This document shows, piece after piece, positions 54,337 through 63,483 of a DNA stretch of 64,000 nt (the stretch's first letter is position 1; every line of letters begins with the position of its first letter). Position numbers and translations under genes: made by a program. Under the pieces are notes generated by a model. That model saw only the letters and a program-made list of their open reading frames with translations. It was not told where the DNA came from and did not search any database. The stretch lies in contig CACECO010000003.1 in NCBI GenBank assembly GCA_902558075.1, forward strand, positions 84,597 through 148,596, given 5' to 3'. The DNA is from an uncultured Litorivicinus sp. GTDB taxonomy: Bacteria; Pseudomonadota; Gammaproteobacteria; Pseudomonadales; Litorivicinaceae.

Positions 54337-55173
54337 GTGTTAGCCCAAATTGAGTCATCGCTTGATCAATTAAGCCGCTCCGAGCGTAAAGTGGCAACCT
54401 TTGTTCTCGGCGACGCGTCCCGCGTTTTGACGATGTCAATTGCTCGGCTCGCGCAAGAGGCTTCTGTCTCTGAGCCTACAGTCAACCGCTTTTGTCGAAC
54501 ATTTTCAGCAACAGGATTTCCCGACTTCAAGCTTAAGCTGGCGCAAAGCCTCGCAAGTGGACCAACGCTCACCACCGCGATGGTTTCTGACGATGACGCG
54601 ATCCCTGAAATCTTTTTGAAGTTGACTAACAAAGCCATTCGCTCAGTACACGATCTGAAGTCATCGATCGACGTACTCACCCTCGAGCGCGCCGTCGATC
54701 TTTTTTGCCAAGCGAGACAAGTTGTATTTTTTGGGATGGGGGCAAGTGGCTCTGTTGCACGTGATGCGCAGCACAAGTTCTTTCGGTTCAACGTGCCTGT
54801 TGTCGCTTATGAAGATGGCTTAATGCAGCGCATGCATGCGGCAGCAATGAAAACCGGGGATTTGGCTGTTGTGATTTCGCAGACAGGTCGAACTCGCGCT
54901 ATGGTCGAAGCGGCGACTTTTGCCCGTGAGGCTGGGGCGAGTATATTGGCGATCACACGGTCTGACACACCTTTGTCACGGGTTGCGACACTGACTGTCT
55001 CGGTTGATGTGGCTGAGAATACGGAGCTGTATATCCCAATGATGTCGAGGCTGATGCAATTATTGGTTTTGGATGTTTTAGTTACTGGTGTTGCACAAAA
55101 ACGGGGAATAGATTTTCAGCCACATCTTGCGCGGATCAAGCAGGCGCTGGATGGAACGAGGCTGCCTGACTGA
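54337..55173 (+). CDS. hexR: HexR-type transcriptional regulator (RpiR family)
   Basis: HexR represses Entner-Doudoroff genes and releases DNA on binding KDPG. The product of about 278 residues has an N-terminal RpiR helix-turn-helix (LSRSERKVATFVL, then ASVSEPTVNRFCRTFSATGF) and a C-terminal SIS sugar-phosphate domain (about 125-260, with VVFFGMGASGSVARDAQHKF and VVISQTGRTRAMVEA). AAAGGGG at 54324-54330 supports GTG 54337 as the start (TTG 54334 is possible). It precedes the whole pykA-zwf-pgl-edd-eda set. Confidence 0.93.
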   Translation: MLAQIESSLDQLSRSERKVATFVLGDASRVLTMSIARLAQEASVSEPTVNRFCRTFSATGFPDFKLKLAQSLASGPTLTTAMVSDDDAIPEIFLKLTNKAIRSVHDLKSSIDVLTLERAVDLFCQARQVVFFGMGASGSVARDAQHKFFRFNVPVVAYEDGLMQRMHAAAMKTGDLAVVISQTGRTRAMVEAATFAREAGASILAITRSDTPLSRVATLTVSVDVAENTELYIPMMSRLMQLLVLDVLVTGVAQKRGIDFQPHLARIKQALDGTRLPD

Positions 55174-55198
55174 GATGTCTTTCGGTTTAACCAATTGC

Positions 55199-55215
55199 TT
55201 GTTAAATTACTACAA
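55199..55215. promoter_or_regulatory. HexR-like operator upstream of pykA
   Basis: TTGTTAAATTACTACAA is a 17-base sequence with TTGT and ACAA ends, close to the known HexR consensus of inverted TTGTAAT arms. It sits 35 bases before the pykA ATG. It could let HexR control pykA and the coupled downstream genes separately from its own promoter. Confidence 0.5.
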
Positions 55216-55250
55216 AAAATCAAATTGATTATCGAGGCAAGGGTTTGAGG

Positions 55251-56714
55251 ATGCGTCGAACAAAAATTGTGGCCACATTGGGACCGGCATCAGACCGCCC
55301 GGGGGTTTTGAAAGCGCTTTTGGATGCAGGCGTCGACGTGTGTCGGCTGAATTTTTCTCATGGCAGTGCTGACGACCATCGTCGGCGATCGCGTGAGGTG
55401 CGGCAAATCGCAAAAGATTGCGGACGAACAGTTGCTGTTCTCGCTGATCTTCAGGGACCGAAGATTCGGATTGCCCGATTCAAAGAACAGTCGGTGATTT
55501 TGAGCGTTGGTGCGCGGTTTGTACTTGATGCAGATTTGAATCCTAATGATGGTGATAAGACGCAGGTCGGGTTGGATTATCGAGAGCTTCCAAACGATTG
55601 TCGTGCGGGTGATGTGCTCTTGCTCGATGACGGACGTGTGGTTTTACGTATCGTGGAAGTGACTGGATCGCAGGTTGTCACGGAAGTTCTCACCGGCGGG
55701 AAGCTGTCAAATAACAAAGGAATTAATAAACAGGGTGGTGGGCTATCAGCAGCCGCCCTTACCGACAAAGACTACAGGGACATGGATGTGGTCGCAGAAA
55801 TCGATGCAGATTTCGTTGCCATCTCATTTCCGCGGGATGCAGATGATATTAATTTGGCACGCGCAGCACTAAGTAAACGTGGTTCTCATGCTGATTTAGT
55901 GGCCAAAGTGGAGCGTGCTGAAGCGGTTGCTTCAGACGCAGTGCTTGATGCATTGATCTCTGCAAGTGATGCAGTGATGGTTGCGCGCGGCGACTTGGGA
56001 GTCGAGATTGGTGATGATCGACTGATCGGCGTTCAGAAGAAGATTATTACTCGCGCACGTGCGCTTGATAGACCAGTCATAACAGCGACTCAAATGATGG
56101 AATCCATGATTTCCAATTCAATGCCAACACGTGCTGAAGTGTTTGACGTTGCGAATGCCGTATTGGATGGAACAGATGCGGTGATGTTGTCAGCGGAGAC
56201 TGCTGCGGGTGACTACCCTGTAGAGACAGTCTTGTCGATGGCCAAAACAGCTGCTGGTGCAGAGCAGACTGAGCAAGCACAGGCCCTCGGTGCTAGGGTC
56301 GAGGCACAATACGGACGTCGTGACGAGGCGATTGCACTGGGCGCGATGTACATTGCGAACCATTTAAAAAAATTAGCTGCGATTGTGTGTATCACCGACA
56401 GTGGATCCACGCCCTTGTGGATGAGTCGCTCAGGAGCGAGTCTTCCAATTGTTGCGCTATCGGTGCAACCAAAAACTTTAGCTCGTATGTCGTTATTTAG
56501 GGGTGTAATGCCTTTGGCTTTCGATCCACCCACTGATGAGTCGATGAGCTTTGTCGATCAAGTTGTTGTTGGACAGGTCGCCGAATCATTAGGCCTCCCC
56601 GCAGATAGCCAAGTCCTTCTGACTCGAGGTGATCGTTTGAATACACCCGGCGGCACTAGTACCTTAAAAATTGTATCTGTTGAAGAGGCGATGCGAATCA
56701 CAGATGGTGATTAA
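55251..56714 (+). CDS. pykA: Pyruvate kinase
   Basis: This enzyme makes pyruvate and ATP from phosphoenolpyruvate. The 487 residues begin RRTKIVATLGPASDRPG and are closest to the PykA (type II) form. Substrate and metal motifs are LNFSHGSADDHR, the catalytic Lys in LVAKVERAEAV, MVARGDLGVEIG and ITATQMMESMI, with SAETAAGDYPVETV following. The C-terminal allosteric domain ends KIVSVEEA. The ATG at 55251 is preferred; a TTG at 55245 is possible. The 3' end overlaps zwf by 11 bases. Confidence 0.97.
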   Translation: MRRTKIVATLGPASDRPGVLKALLDAGVDVCRLNFSHGSADDHRRRSREVRQIAKDCGRTVAVLADLQGPKIRIARFKEQSVILSVGARFVLDADLNPNDGDKTQVGLDYRELPNDCRAGDVLLLDDGRVVLRIVEVTGSQVVTEVLTGGKLSNNKGINKQGGGLSAAALTDKDYRDMDVVAEIDADFVAISFPRDADDINLARAALSKRGSHADLVAKVERAEAVASDAVLDALISASDAVMVARGDLGVEIGDDRLIGVQKKIITRARALDRPVITATQMMESMISNSMPTRAEVFDVANAVLDGTDAVMLSAETAAGDYPVETVLSMAKTAAGAEQTEQAQALGARVEAQYGRRDEAIALGAMYIANHLKKLAAIVCITDSGSTPLWMSRSGASLPIVALSVQPKTLARMSLFRGVMPLAFDPPTDESMSFVDQVVVGQVAESLGLPADSQVLLTRGDRLNTPGGTSTLKIVSVEEAMRITDGD

Positions 56715-58197
56715 ATCAAAAATCCCGAAAGAAGCGGAAATTCCTCCCACTGATTTTATTATCGTTGGTGGTACTGGAGATCTGGCACTTCGAAAAATAT
56801 TTCCTGCATTATTTCATAGATTTTTGGATGGTCAGATCCCAGAGAGTTGCGCTCTGATCGCGGCAGCACGTAATCCCTTGCTTAAAAAAGACTTCTTGGA
56901 TCAATTGAGACCGTTTTGCGATGAAGTCATCACACCTGATAATGAATCCGATTGGTTGGCTTTTGGTGGTCGGGTTCAGCTTATTGGATTCGATGTCAAG
57001 ACAGGTGAAGGTGCAGACGACATCGAAGCCGCTTGCATTGCGACTGCCGCTGTGCCACGTGTTTTTTACTTTGCGATTTCACCGACATTGTTTGCAGACG
57101 CTTGCCAAACACTTGAGCGCACGGGCCTCAAAACAGAACAAACGCGCTTAGTTGTTGAAAAACCAATGGGTCATGATTTTAGGAGTGCAGAAGCCCTTGA
57201 TGACTCGATTTTATCTGTTTTTGAAGAGCGTCAGATCTACCGAATTGATCATTATCTCGGTAAAGAAACAGTTCAGAATTTGATGGCGCTTCGATTCGCA
57301 AATTCGATCTTTGAATCACTCTGGTCGAATGCACACATTGATCACGTACAGATCTCTGTCGCTGAAGAGGTCGGTGTTGGTTCTCGTGCATCCTACTATG
57401 ATGATTTTGGTGCGCTTCGGGATATGGTCCAAAACCATTTGTTGCAGCTGTTGTGTCTTGTTGCGATGGAGCCGCCATCGAAATTTGTCGCAGATGAGGT
57501 GCGTGACGAGAAGCTTCGAGTTCTCCGGGCACTAAAACCAATTACAGGAGATAATTTCGACCACTTTGTCAAATTGGGTCAGTACACCAAGGGATTGGTC
57601 GAAGCGACCCCGGTCGACTCCTACACCACTGAAGTTGGACATGGGAGTGATACTGAGACTTTTGCGGCATTGCGCTGTGAGATTGCCAATTGGCGTTGGT
57701 CAGGTGTTCCTTTTTATCTGCGAACTGGGAAACGTCTCGCAGGACGTGCAAGTGAAATCGTGATTACATTTAAACGGCCTCCACACAATATTTTCGAGGA
57801 TGGACCGCGCAGTTCTGAGGTGATGGAACCAAATCGTCTTGTGATTCGGTTACAACCGAACGAGGGATTGAAGCTAAGCATGACGAGTAAAGAGCCAGGA
57901 CCTGGTGGGATGCGACTGTTCCCTGCAAGTCTCAACCTATCCTTTAATGAAACATTCAAGACTCGCTTACCAGAAGCCTATGAGCGTTTACTGATGGACG
58001 TCGCTCGTGGTAACCAAACACTCTTTATGCGATCGGATGAGGTTGAAGCGGCCTGGGCGTTTATTGATCCAATCGTTGATGAAGCGAAGCTTCGGCAACC
58101 GGAAAAATACACCGCTGGTACCTGGGGCCCTGTTTCCTCATTTGAGTTAATGAATGAATACGGACACCGTTGGATTGAGCCTGAGGTGGATGGATGA
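56704..58197 (+). CDS. zwf: Glucose-6-phosphate dehydrogenase
   Basis: Zwf oxidises glucose-6-phosphate to 6-phosphogluconolactone, feeding the Entner-Doudoroff and pentose phosphate pathways. The 497-residue chain has the dinucleotide-binding IIVGGTGDLALRKIFPALF (about 19-37), the catalytic RIDHYLGKE block (about 179-187), and the EVGVGSRASYYDDFGALRDMVQNH region. The start ATG 56704 lies within the pykA end. Its 3' end overlaps pgl by 4 bases. Confidence 0.96.
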   Translation: MVIKSKIPKEAEIPPTDFIIVGGTGDLALRKIFPALFHRFLDGQIPESCALIAAARNPLLKKDFLDQLRPFCDEVITPDNESDWLAFGGRVQLIGFDVKTGEGADDIEAACIATAAVPRVFYFAISPTLFADACQTLERTGLKTEQTRLVVEKPMGHDFRSAEALDDSILSVFEERQIYRIDHYLGKETVQNLMALRFANSIFESLWSNAHIDHVQISVAEEVGVGSRASYYDDFGALRDMVQNHLLQLLCLVAMEPPSKFVADEVRDEKLRVLRALKPITGDNFDHFVKLGQYTKGLVEATPVDSYTTEVGHGSDTETFAALRCEIANWRWSGVPFYLRTGKRLAGRASEIVITFKRPPHNIFEDGPRSSEVMEPNRLVIRLQPNEGLKLSMTSKEPGPGGMRLFPASLNLSFNETFKTRLPEAYERLLMDVARGNQTLFMRSDEVEAAWAFIDPIVDEAKLRQPEKYTAGTWGPVSSFELMNEYGHRWIEPEVDG

Positions 58198-58865
58198 GTC
58201 TTACTCAAGCCATTACCCGAACGCTCAGTGAAACCATTGCCCGAAAGGGCATTGCGCGTATTGCGTTTCCTGGTGGACGAAGTGCCATTAATCTGATGTC
58301 CGAACTGTCGAATGCATCGATTGATTGGTCATCTATTCGCGTGACGCTAGTTGACGAGCGCGAAGTTGATGAATCATCAGACGCATCGAATGCACGACTG
58401 GTTAAGTCGAAATTGTGCGTAAATCGCGCGAGCTATGCGACGTTTGAGCCGATGTTGATTGGAGACGACGCAGAGTCGTCGGCCGATCAACTGAATCAAA
58501 GGGAGTGTCCTCTTGATATCGCTATTCTTGGCATGGGAGACGATGGGCATTTTGCCAGTCTCTTTCCAAATGAGATTGCTGTTCCGGGGCTGGATGATGG
58601 ACAGGTAGCTTTTGTCGCAACATCCGCCGATGGTGAACCGGCGGTACCCCGAATTTCGATGACACTGAAACACATCTTATCTGCTCAGTTGGTGGTTTTA
58701 TTAGTAAGCTCAGAGGCAAAAGAAGCTAAAGTGATGGCTGGTTTGCGATCAATTGACGCAATGAATCCCATCAGTTATTTGCTCGCCTCAGATAATCCAA
58801 TCATTGTTGAGTGGCCAGATCGAACATTAACAATGATACAGCGAGGAGCGATTCATGAATCGTAA
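58194..58865 (+). CDS. pgl: 6-phosphogluconolactonase (DevB type)
   Basis: Pgl hydrolyses the lactone made by Zwf to 6-phosphogluconate. The 223 residues have AFPGGRSAINLMSEL (about 24-38), TLVDEREVDESSDASNARLVKS and ILGMGDDGHFASLFPN, which are the family's phosphate-binding and catalytic segments. ATGA overlap with zwf and an 11-base overlap with edd show a tightly packed operon. Confidence 0.95.
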   Translation: MSLTQAITRTLSETIARKGIARIAFPGGRSAINLMSELSNASIDWSSIRVTLVDEREVDESSDASNARLVKSKLCVNRASYATFEPMLIGDDAESSADQLNQRECPLDIAILGMGDDGHFASLFPNEIAVPGLDDGQVAFVATSADGEPAVPRISMTLKHILSAQLVVLLVSSEAKEAKVMAGLRSIDAMNPISYLLASDNPIIVEWPDRTLTMIQRGAIHES

Positions 58866-60690
58866 AGACGCTGTGCAATCCGTACTTCAAGCCATCGAGG
58901 CTCGTAGTCAAAAGTGGCGAGCGTCATATCTTAATGGAATTCGAGAGATGGCTGAAGCGTCGGATTCAGATCGTGGCCAGGTGGGTTGTTCCAATCTTGC
59001 GCATGCGGCAGCTGGCGCGCTGGAGGATCAAGCGAAACTATTAACGGTGGACAGCACACGCGCAAAAAATTTGGCGATCGTGACTGCATATAATGACATG
59101 TTATCTGCCCACCAACCCTACGAAACCTATCCCGATCGCATTAAACAGACAGCGAGATCACTCGGGGCGATGGCGCAGGTTGCCGGCGGCGTTCCTGCAA
59201 TGTGCGATGGTGTCACACAAGGGCGTCCCGGGATGGAGTTATCGTTGCTGTCGCGTGATGTGATCGCGATGTCAACGGCAGTTGCACTGAGTCATAATGT
59301 ATACGATGCCACTGTGGCTCTCGGCATTTGTGACAAGATTGTGCCTGGACTCTTGATGGGTGCCTTGTCGTTTGGCCATTTACCGACAGTTTTTATTCCG
59401 GCTGGACCGATGCAAACGGGCATTAGCAACGACGCCAAAGCTCAGGTACGTAAAGCCTTTGTGAAAGGTGAAGTTGGTCGTGAAGAGTTGCTCGCCTCAG
59501 AGACTGCTGCCTATCACAGTCCCGGTACCTGTACTTTTTATGGGACCGCTAATTCAAATCAAATGTTACTCGAGATGATGGGTGTGCAACTTCCGGGCTC
59601 AAGTTTTATCAATCCAGGTGACGAAATTCGAGGCTTATTAACTGATGCCGCAGTTGAAATTGTTCTCAGTGCATCACGCGGGAGCGATCACTATTTGCCA
59701 TTAGGCGTTGTGATCGACGCTCGAGCTATTGTGAATGCAATTCTTGGATTGCATGCAACTGGCGGATCCACAAATCACACAATGCACTTGATTGCAATAG
59801 CTCAAGCTGCAGGCTTGTCGGTGACTTGGAATGATTTTGCTGCACTGTCGAAAGTGACTCCGCTCATTGCTCGGGTCTATCCCAATGGATCCGCTGATGT
59901 GAATCATTTCCATGCGGCGGGCGGAATGGGCTATGTTATGCATGAGTTGCTAGATGCAGGCTTACTCATTGGTGATGCTTTATCGATGACTGGTCGTACC
60001 ATTGCTGAGAGCATCTCGGAGCCAACGATGACTGAAGGTCGATTGCAATGGGTCGATCCGCAGCAAACCTCGCTTGATCCATCAATTTTGAAGCCAGTTG
60101 ATGCACCGTTCCAGGAGACTGGTGGACTTGTGCACCTGACCGGTAATCTTGGTGAGGCGATTATCAAGACATCTGCGATTGATGCTGATCGACACTTGAT
60201 TGAAGCCCCGTGCGTGGTGTTTGATCACGAAGAGCAGGTGAAAGCAGCGTTCCAGGCCGGTGAATTCAATCGAGACGTGGTTGTTGTTGTGCGCGGTCAG
60301 GGCCCGAAGGCAAATGGTATGCCCGAACTGCATGGATTAACGCCGTCGCTTTCTGTCCTACAGGACAAGGGGTATCGGGTTGCACTGGTCACAGATGGCC
60401 GAATGAGTGGTGCGAGCGGTAAAGTCCCTGCCGCCATCCATGTCTCACCTGAGGCGAAGGATGGTGGACCAATCGGTCGTATCCAAACCGGCGATGTGAT
60501 TCGATTGGATGCATCGACTGGTCAATTGACTGTGTTGGTTGATCAGGCCTCCTTGAATACTCGACAACCTGCTTTATTGTCTGAGCCTCAACATCCCGCT
60601 ACCTGGGGCCGTTCACTCTTTTCAACACTCCGGCATCAGGCCGGCCCAGCAACCTCAGGTGGTGGGTTACAAATACTTCCGGAGGTTTAA
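58855..60690 (+). CDS. edd: Phosphogluconate dehydratase
   Basis: Edd dehydrates 6-phosphogluconate to KDPG, the committed Entner-Doudoroff step. The 611-residue enzyme is an IlvD/Edd 4Fe-4S protein. It contains MCDGVTQGRPGMELSLLSRD (about 121-140), LGICDKIVPGLLMGAL, HSPGTCTFYGTANSNQMLLE, and TDGRMSGASGKVPAAIH near the end, with the cluster cysteines in these segments. GAGGAG lies 6 bases before ATG 58855. Its TAA shares a base with the eda ATG. Confidence 0.97.
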   Translation: MNRKDAVQSVLQAIEARSQKWRASYLNGIREMAEASDSDRGQVGCSNLAHAAAGALEDQAKLLTVDSTRAKNLAIVTAYNDMLSAHQPYETYPDRIKQTARSLGAMAQVAGGVPAMCDGVTQGRPGMELSLLSRDVIAMSTAVALSHNVYDATVALGICDKIVPGLLMGALSFGHLPTVFIPAGPMQTGISNDAKAQVRKAFVKGEVGREELLASETAAYHSPGTCTFYGTANSNQMLLEMMGVQLPGSSFINPGDEIRGLLTDAAVEIVLSASRGSDHYLPLGVVIDARAIVNAILGLHATGGSTNHTMHLIAIAQAAGLSVTWNDFAALSKVTPLIARVYPNGSADVNHFHAAGGMGYVMHELLDAGLLIGDALSMTGRTIAESISEPTMTEGRLQWVDPQQTSLDPSILKPVDAPFQETGGLVHLTGNLGEAIIKTSAIDADRHLIEAPCVVFDHEEQVKAAFQAGEFNRDVVVVVRGQGPKANGMPELHGLTPSLSVLQDKGYRVALVTDGRMSGASGKVPAAIHVSPEAKDGGPIGRIQTGDVIRLDASTGQLTVLVDQASLNTRQPALLSEPQHPATWGRSLFSTLRHQAGPATSGGGLQILPEV

Positions 60691-61322
60691 TGTATCCTGT
60701 TTTACATGAAGCACTTTTGCGCGGCCCCGTGATGCCTGTATTAGTCATCCCAGACATATCGATGGCGGCGCCTTTGGCTGAAGCGCTGGCTTCAGGTGGT
60801 TTAACCGTGTTTGAAATTACGCTTCGAACGGAATGTGCGTTGGACGCGATGGTTGTGATGAGAGACGCAGTACCTGAGGCTTTAATCGGTGCGGGAACAG
60901 TCACCAATGCTGATCGAATACGACAAGCGAATGACTTCGGCGCTGACTTTGTTGTCAGTCCGGGAACGACCCAACTGTTGTTGAATGCCAGCATCGAACA
61001 TCAACTACCGATCCTTCCAGGATTTTCAAGTGCATCCGAAGCCATGGCGTTGATGGAACTCGGGAGTCGCTACGGCAAATTTTTCCCAGCAGAGATATCG
61101 GGTGGTGTGAATTACTTACACGCACTCGCAGGTCCACTGCCTGATTTTTTGGTGTGCCCAACAGGAGGAATCAAAGCGGAGACAGCGGGTCATTATTTGG
61201 CGTGTCCTAACGTCGTGTGTGTCGGTGGCAGTTGGATTGCACCGATTGATTTATTGACTGAAGGCAATTACACAGAGATAGAGGCACGTGCTCGACAAGC
61301 TGCTTCACTTAAGTCTCTCTAA
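60690..61322 (+). CDS. eda: KDPG/KHG aldolase
   Basis: Eda cleaves KDPG to pyruvate and glyceraldehyde-3-phosphate. The 210-residue protein has the catalytic Glu in VFEITLRT, LIGAGTVTNADRIRQA, the Schiff-base Lys in GKFFPAE, and VCPTGGIKAETAGHYL for phosphate binding. GGAGG precedes the ATG. It is the last gene of the hexR-pykA-zwf-pgl-edd-eda block. Its glyceraldehyde-3-phosphate product needs a GAPDH, and the adjacent gapA is a remnant. Confidence 0.96.
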   Translation: MYPVLHEALLRGPVMPVLVIPDISMAAPLAEALASGGLTVFEITLRTECALDAMVVMRDAVPEALIGAGTVTNADRIRQANDFGADFVVSPGTTQLLLNASIEHQLPILPGFSSASEAMALMELGSRYGKFFPAEISGGVNYLHALAGPLPDFLVCPTGGIKAETAGHYLACPNVVCVGGSWIAPIDLLTEGNYTEIEARARQAASLKSL

Positions 61323-61540
61323 TCGTAGGCTATTCATTTTTTGGTTCGATGGTCATCTGCAGTAGCGTCTAGAATTTCTGTCGGGCGCGTTAGATCTTCT
61401 CGAAAACAAACTAGACCTCTTCGTACACTCCGGTGGTCTGATCACCGCGGGCGTTGATGAATTGCAATATTGCCTCGATGGATTGCGCGATTCGGTCAGC
61501 TGGGTACTTTCAGATCGAGGAGATTGCAATGGGTCTACGG
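61323..61540. other. Short gap after eda
   Basis: This interval of 218 bases has no recognised gene. A plus-strand frame from 61369 to a stop near 61549 is open and reads protein-like (LEFLSGALDLLENKLDLFVH, then GGLITAGVDEL) but lacks a start codon and matches no family I know. It may be decayed coding sequence. No clear terminator follows eda. Confidence 0.3.
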
Positions 61541-61990
61541 CTATGTGATCGGTTTCTCAAACACTTGATAATGACCGGTCGTGAATCCTTGGTTCATATA
61601 AGTCGAGTGCGCGCGTTGATTTCTCATATCTGCGTAGAGCCTGAGCTCGACCACTGAGTGGTCTCGTGCTTCATGGGTGACGTGATCTAAAAGTGATTTG
61701 AATACGCCCTTTCGGCGAGCGTTTGGCCACACGTAAACACTTTGAATCCACCAAATTTGGCCATTGCGCCAGTCAGACCATTCATATGTTACTAAGATCT
61801 GCCCAATGACATGGTCTTCAAGTGTTGCGACCCAATAAATTCCTTTATTGTCGTCTTCGAGTATTGCCGAAATTCCCGGGCTTAGTTTCGTTTCTGATAG
61901 CTCAACACCCTCGGTTTCTTCTGCGATGAAGCGATTTCCGTCGATTAGGAATTTGAGGTCTTGAATTGTCGCTCGTCGGCATTGGATCAT
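61541..61990 (-). CDS. GNAT-family N-acetyltransferase
   Basis: This 149-residue protein has the GNAT fold. IQCRRATIQDLKFLI starts the domain, and IWWIQSVYVWPNARRKGVFKSLLDHV contains the acetyl-CoA-binding RRKGVFKSL loop (motif A). LRLYADMRNQRAHSTYMNQGF is motif B. The substrate cannot be predicted. ATG 61990 is preferred over the TTG at 62005. It is divergent from the alpha/beta hydrolase, sharing a 46-base region. Confidence 0.85.
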   Translation of the reverse strand: MIQCRRATIQDLKFLIDGNRFIAEETEGVELSETKLSPGISAILEDDNKGIYWVATLEDHVIGQILVTYEWSDWRNGQIWWIQSVYVWPNARRKGVFKSLLDHVTHEARDHSVVELRLYADMRNQRAHSTYMNQGFTTGHYQVFEKPIT

Positions 61991-62036
61991 ATTGTATCTG
62001 CTCAAAAGTTATACATTATCGGAAATGGAGCCCAGT

Positions 62037-62861
62037 ATGGCCAAGAACGAGCAAACCCTCAAACTTGAACATCATGTCTTTGAACCACAACTGCACATAG
62101 GTCTTCCTGATATTGTCATGCTCCATGGGATTTGCGCCGGCGCTTGGGTATTTCCTGAGGTATTTATAGAGCCATTATTAGATCAGGGTTACCGTGTTCA
62201 CACGCTATCTTATCGAGGGCACGGTGAGAGTGAGGGGCGTGGGCGTATCTATCATTGGCGTTTGAGCGATTATGTCAGTGATGTTGTATCGATTCTCAAT
62301 GAGTTATCAGAACCAGCGATTGTGGTCGGACATTCGTTGGGTTCGGCAATCGCTCAAGTGTTGATTCGTGATGAGTGTTCGTTGGCTGCAGTTGTCCTGA
62401 TGAGTCCAGTTCCACCAAAAGGGCTTTCGACAATTTCGTTACGGATGCTCTGGTCTGATCCAATTGCGTATCAACAGCTCGCGATTGCATTCACAGTCGG
62501 CGTACACCATGTGTCAGATCAAGTGGCGGCACGGATTTTATTTTCGAAAACTGAGGTGACCGATGATGTCCGACGGTTCATGACTCAGTGTTCTGATGAG
62601 TCTCCCTGGCTCGCGCTCGATTTACAGGGATTTCCCCGAATCGCTCCACTTGAGTACGATTCTCACCGAATGCCACCGGTAATGATTGTGAGCGGTGATG
62701 ATGATCAGTTGATTCGTCCGAGAGATGTCACTGAGTCTGCACGGCTGTATCAGACTGATGTGCATTGGATCAGTGGTGGCTCACATATGTTGATGTATGA
62801 CGTCGGAGCCAAAAGCGTTTCTGATTGGATCGGATATCAGTTAAAGCAGGTACTTAAATGA
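62037..62861 (+). CDS. Alpha/beta hydrolase
   Basis: This 274-residue hydrolase has the oxyanion motif HGICAGAW (30-37), the nucleophile Ser100 in VVGHSLGSA, the acid in SGDDDQLIRP and the catalytic His in SGGSHMLM. SYRGHGESEGRGR near residue 58 resembles lysophospholipase or esterase members. The substrate is unknown. GGAG lies 8 bases before ATG 62037; an upstream ATG at 61992 is less likely. Confidence 0.85.
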   Translation: MAKNEQTLKLEHHVFEPQLHIGLPDIVMLHGICAGAWVFPEVFIEPLLDQGYRVHTLSYRGHGESEGRGRIYHWRLSDYVSDVVSILNELSEPAIVVGHSLGSAIAQVLIRDECSLAAVVLMSPVPPKGLSTISLRMLWSDPIAYQQLAIAFTVGVHHVSDQVAARILFSKTEVTDDVRRFMTQCSDESPWLALDLQGFPRIAPLEYDSHRMPPVMIVSGDDDQLIRPRDVTESARLYQTDVHWISGGSHMLMYDVGAKSVSDWIGYQLKQVLK

Positions 62862-62895
62862 CGCGCTAGTCTAGATAGTTAAGTCAGCTTGAGTT

Positions 62896-63105
62896 TTATG
62901 TAACTAAAAAATTTTCCGATAGGTGAATTTCGTATATAAAATAATAACAGGGAATGGCTGGTACTATGGCATGCTTGTTGTCGGGGACTGATTCATGGTG
63001 TGCATTTGAATCTGTCGTTCGGGGATTGCCGATGGTTTCAGGGTCACCACGCTTTGTACAATTTTTTTGGACTTTCGGGCGACCTTTGGGCCGCTTTCTC
63101 TTTTT
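62896..63105 (-). other. Frame open after the VOC-gene stop, basic AT-hook-like sequence
   Basis: Directly after the TAA of the VOC gene, the same minus-strand frame stays open for 69 codons to TAA 62896-62898. It starts KKRKRPKGRPKVQKN, a Lys/Arg-rich stretch with a GRP core like an AT-hook, and goes on NCTKRGDPETIGNP. There is no start codon between the stop and this stretch. It could be the remains of a separate small basic protein or an extension reached by readthrough or slippage at the A7 run. Chance is also possible in 69 codons. Confidence 0.3.
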
Positions 63106-63483
63106 TTAATTTCGTTCAACGAATTCCCACGTGTTACCAACAAGATCTTTAACGAGAACGCAGCGGCCAAACGACTCAGTCCGCGGACCGTCAACGATCT
63201 TGACCTGTTTTGTCGCGAAGCGGTTTAAGTCAGTTTCCAGATTCTCAGTATCGATAAAGACAAATACTCGCTGACCTGCTTGTCGGCCGACGAGGGCCTC
63301 ATCGCCCGATATTGGTGTGGCAAGATTGAGCATCACGCCGTTAGGCGACGCAGCGATAAGCACTATTCGTTTGGTCTCAGAGATCTGGGTATTTTCGACG
63401 AGGGTGAGGCCAAACGCATCGGTATAGAACGTGATGGCGCGGTCCAGGTCATTGACAAGCAAAGTGATTCGATTCGTTTGCAT
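63106..63483 (-). CDS. VOC-family (glyoxalase/bleomycin-resistance-like) protein
   Basis: This 125-residue protein has the paired beta-alpha-beta-beta-beta modules of the vicinal oxygen chelate fold. ITLLVNDLDRAITFYTDAFG starts the first module, and VLVKDLVGNTWEFVE ends the second. The metal ligands usual in glyoxalase I are not all evident, so the activity is unknown. The stop is followed by an unusual open frame. Confidence 0.83.
   Translation of the reverse strand: MQTNRITLLVNDLDRAITFYTDAFGLTLVENTQISETKRIVLIAASPNGVMLNLATPISGDEALVGRQAGQRVFVFIDTENLETDLNRFATKQVKIVDGPRTESFGRCVLVKDLVGNTWEFVERN

Noticed and set aside
61454..61657. Plus-strand frame after eda (67 codons)
   Set aside because: Most of it is antisense to the GNAT gene, which has clear acetyltransferase motifs.
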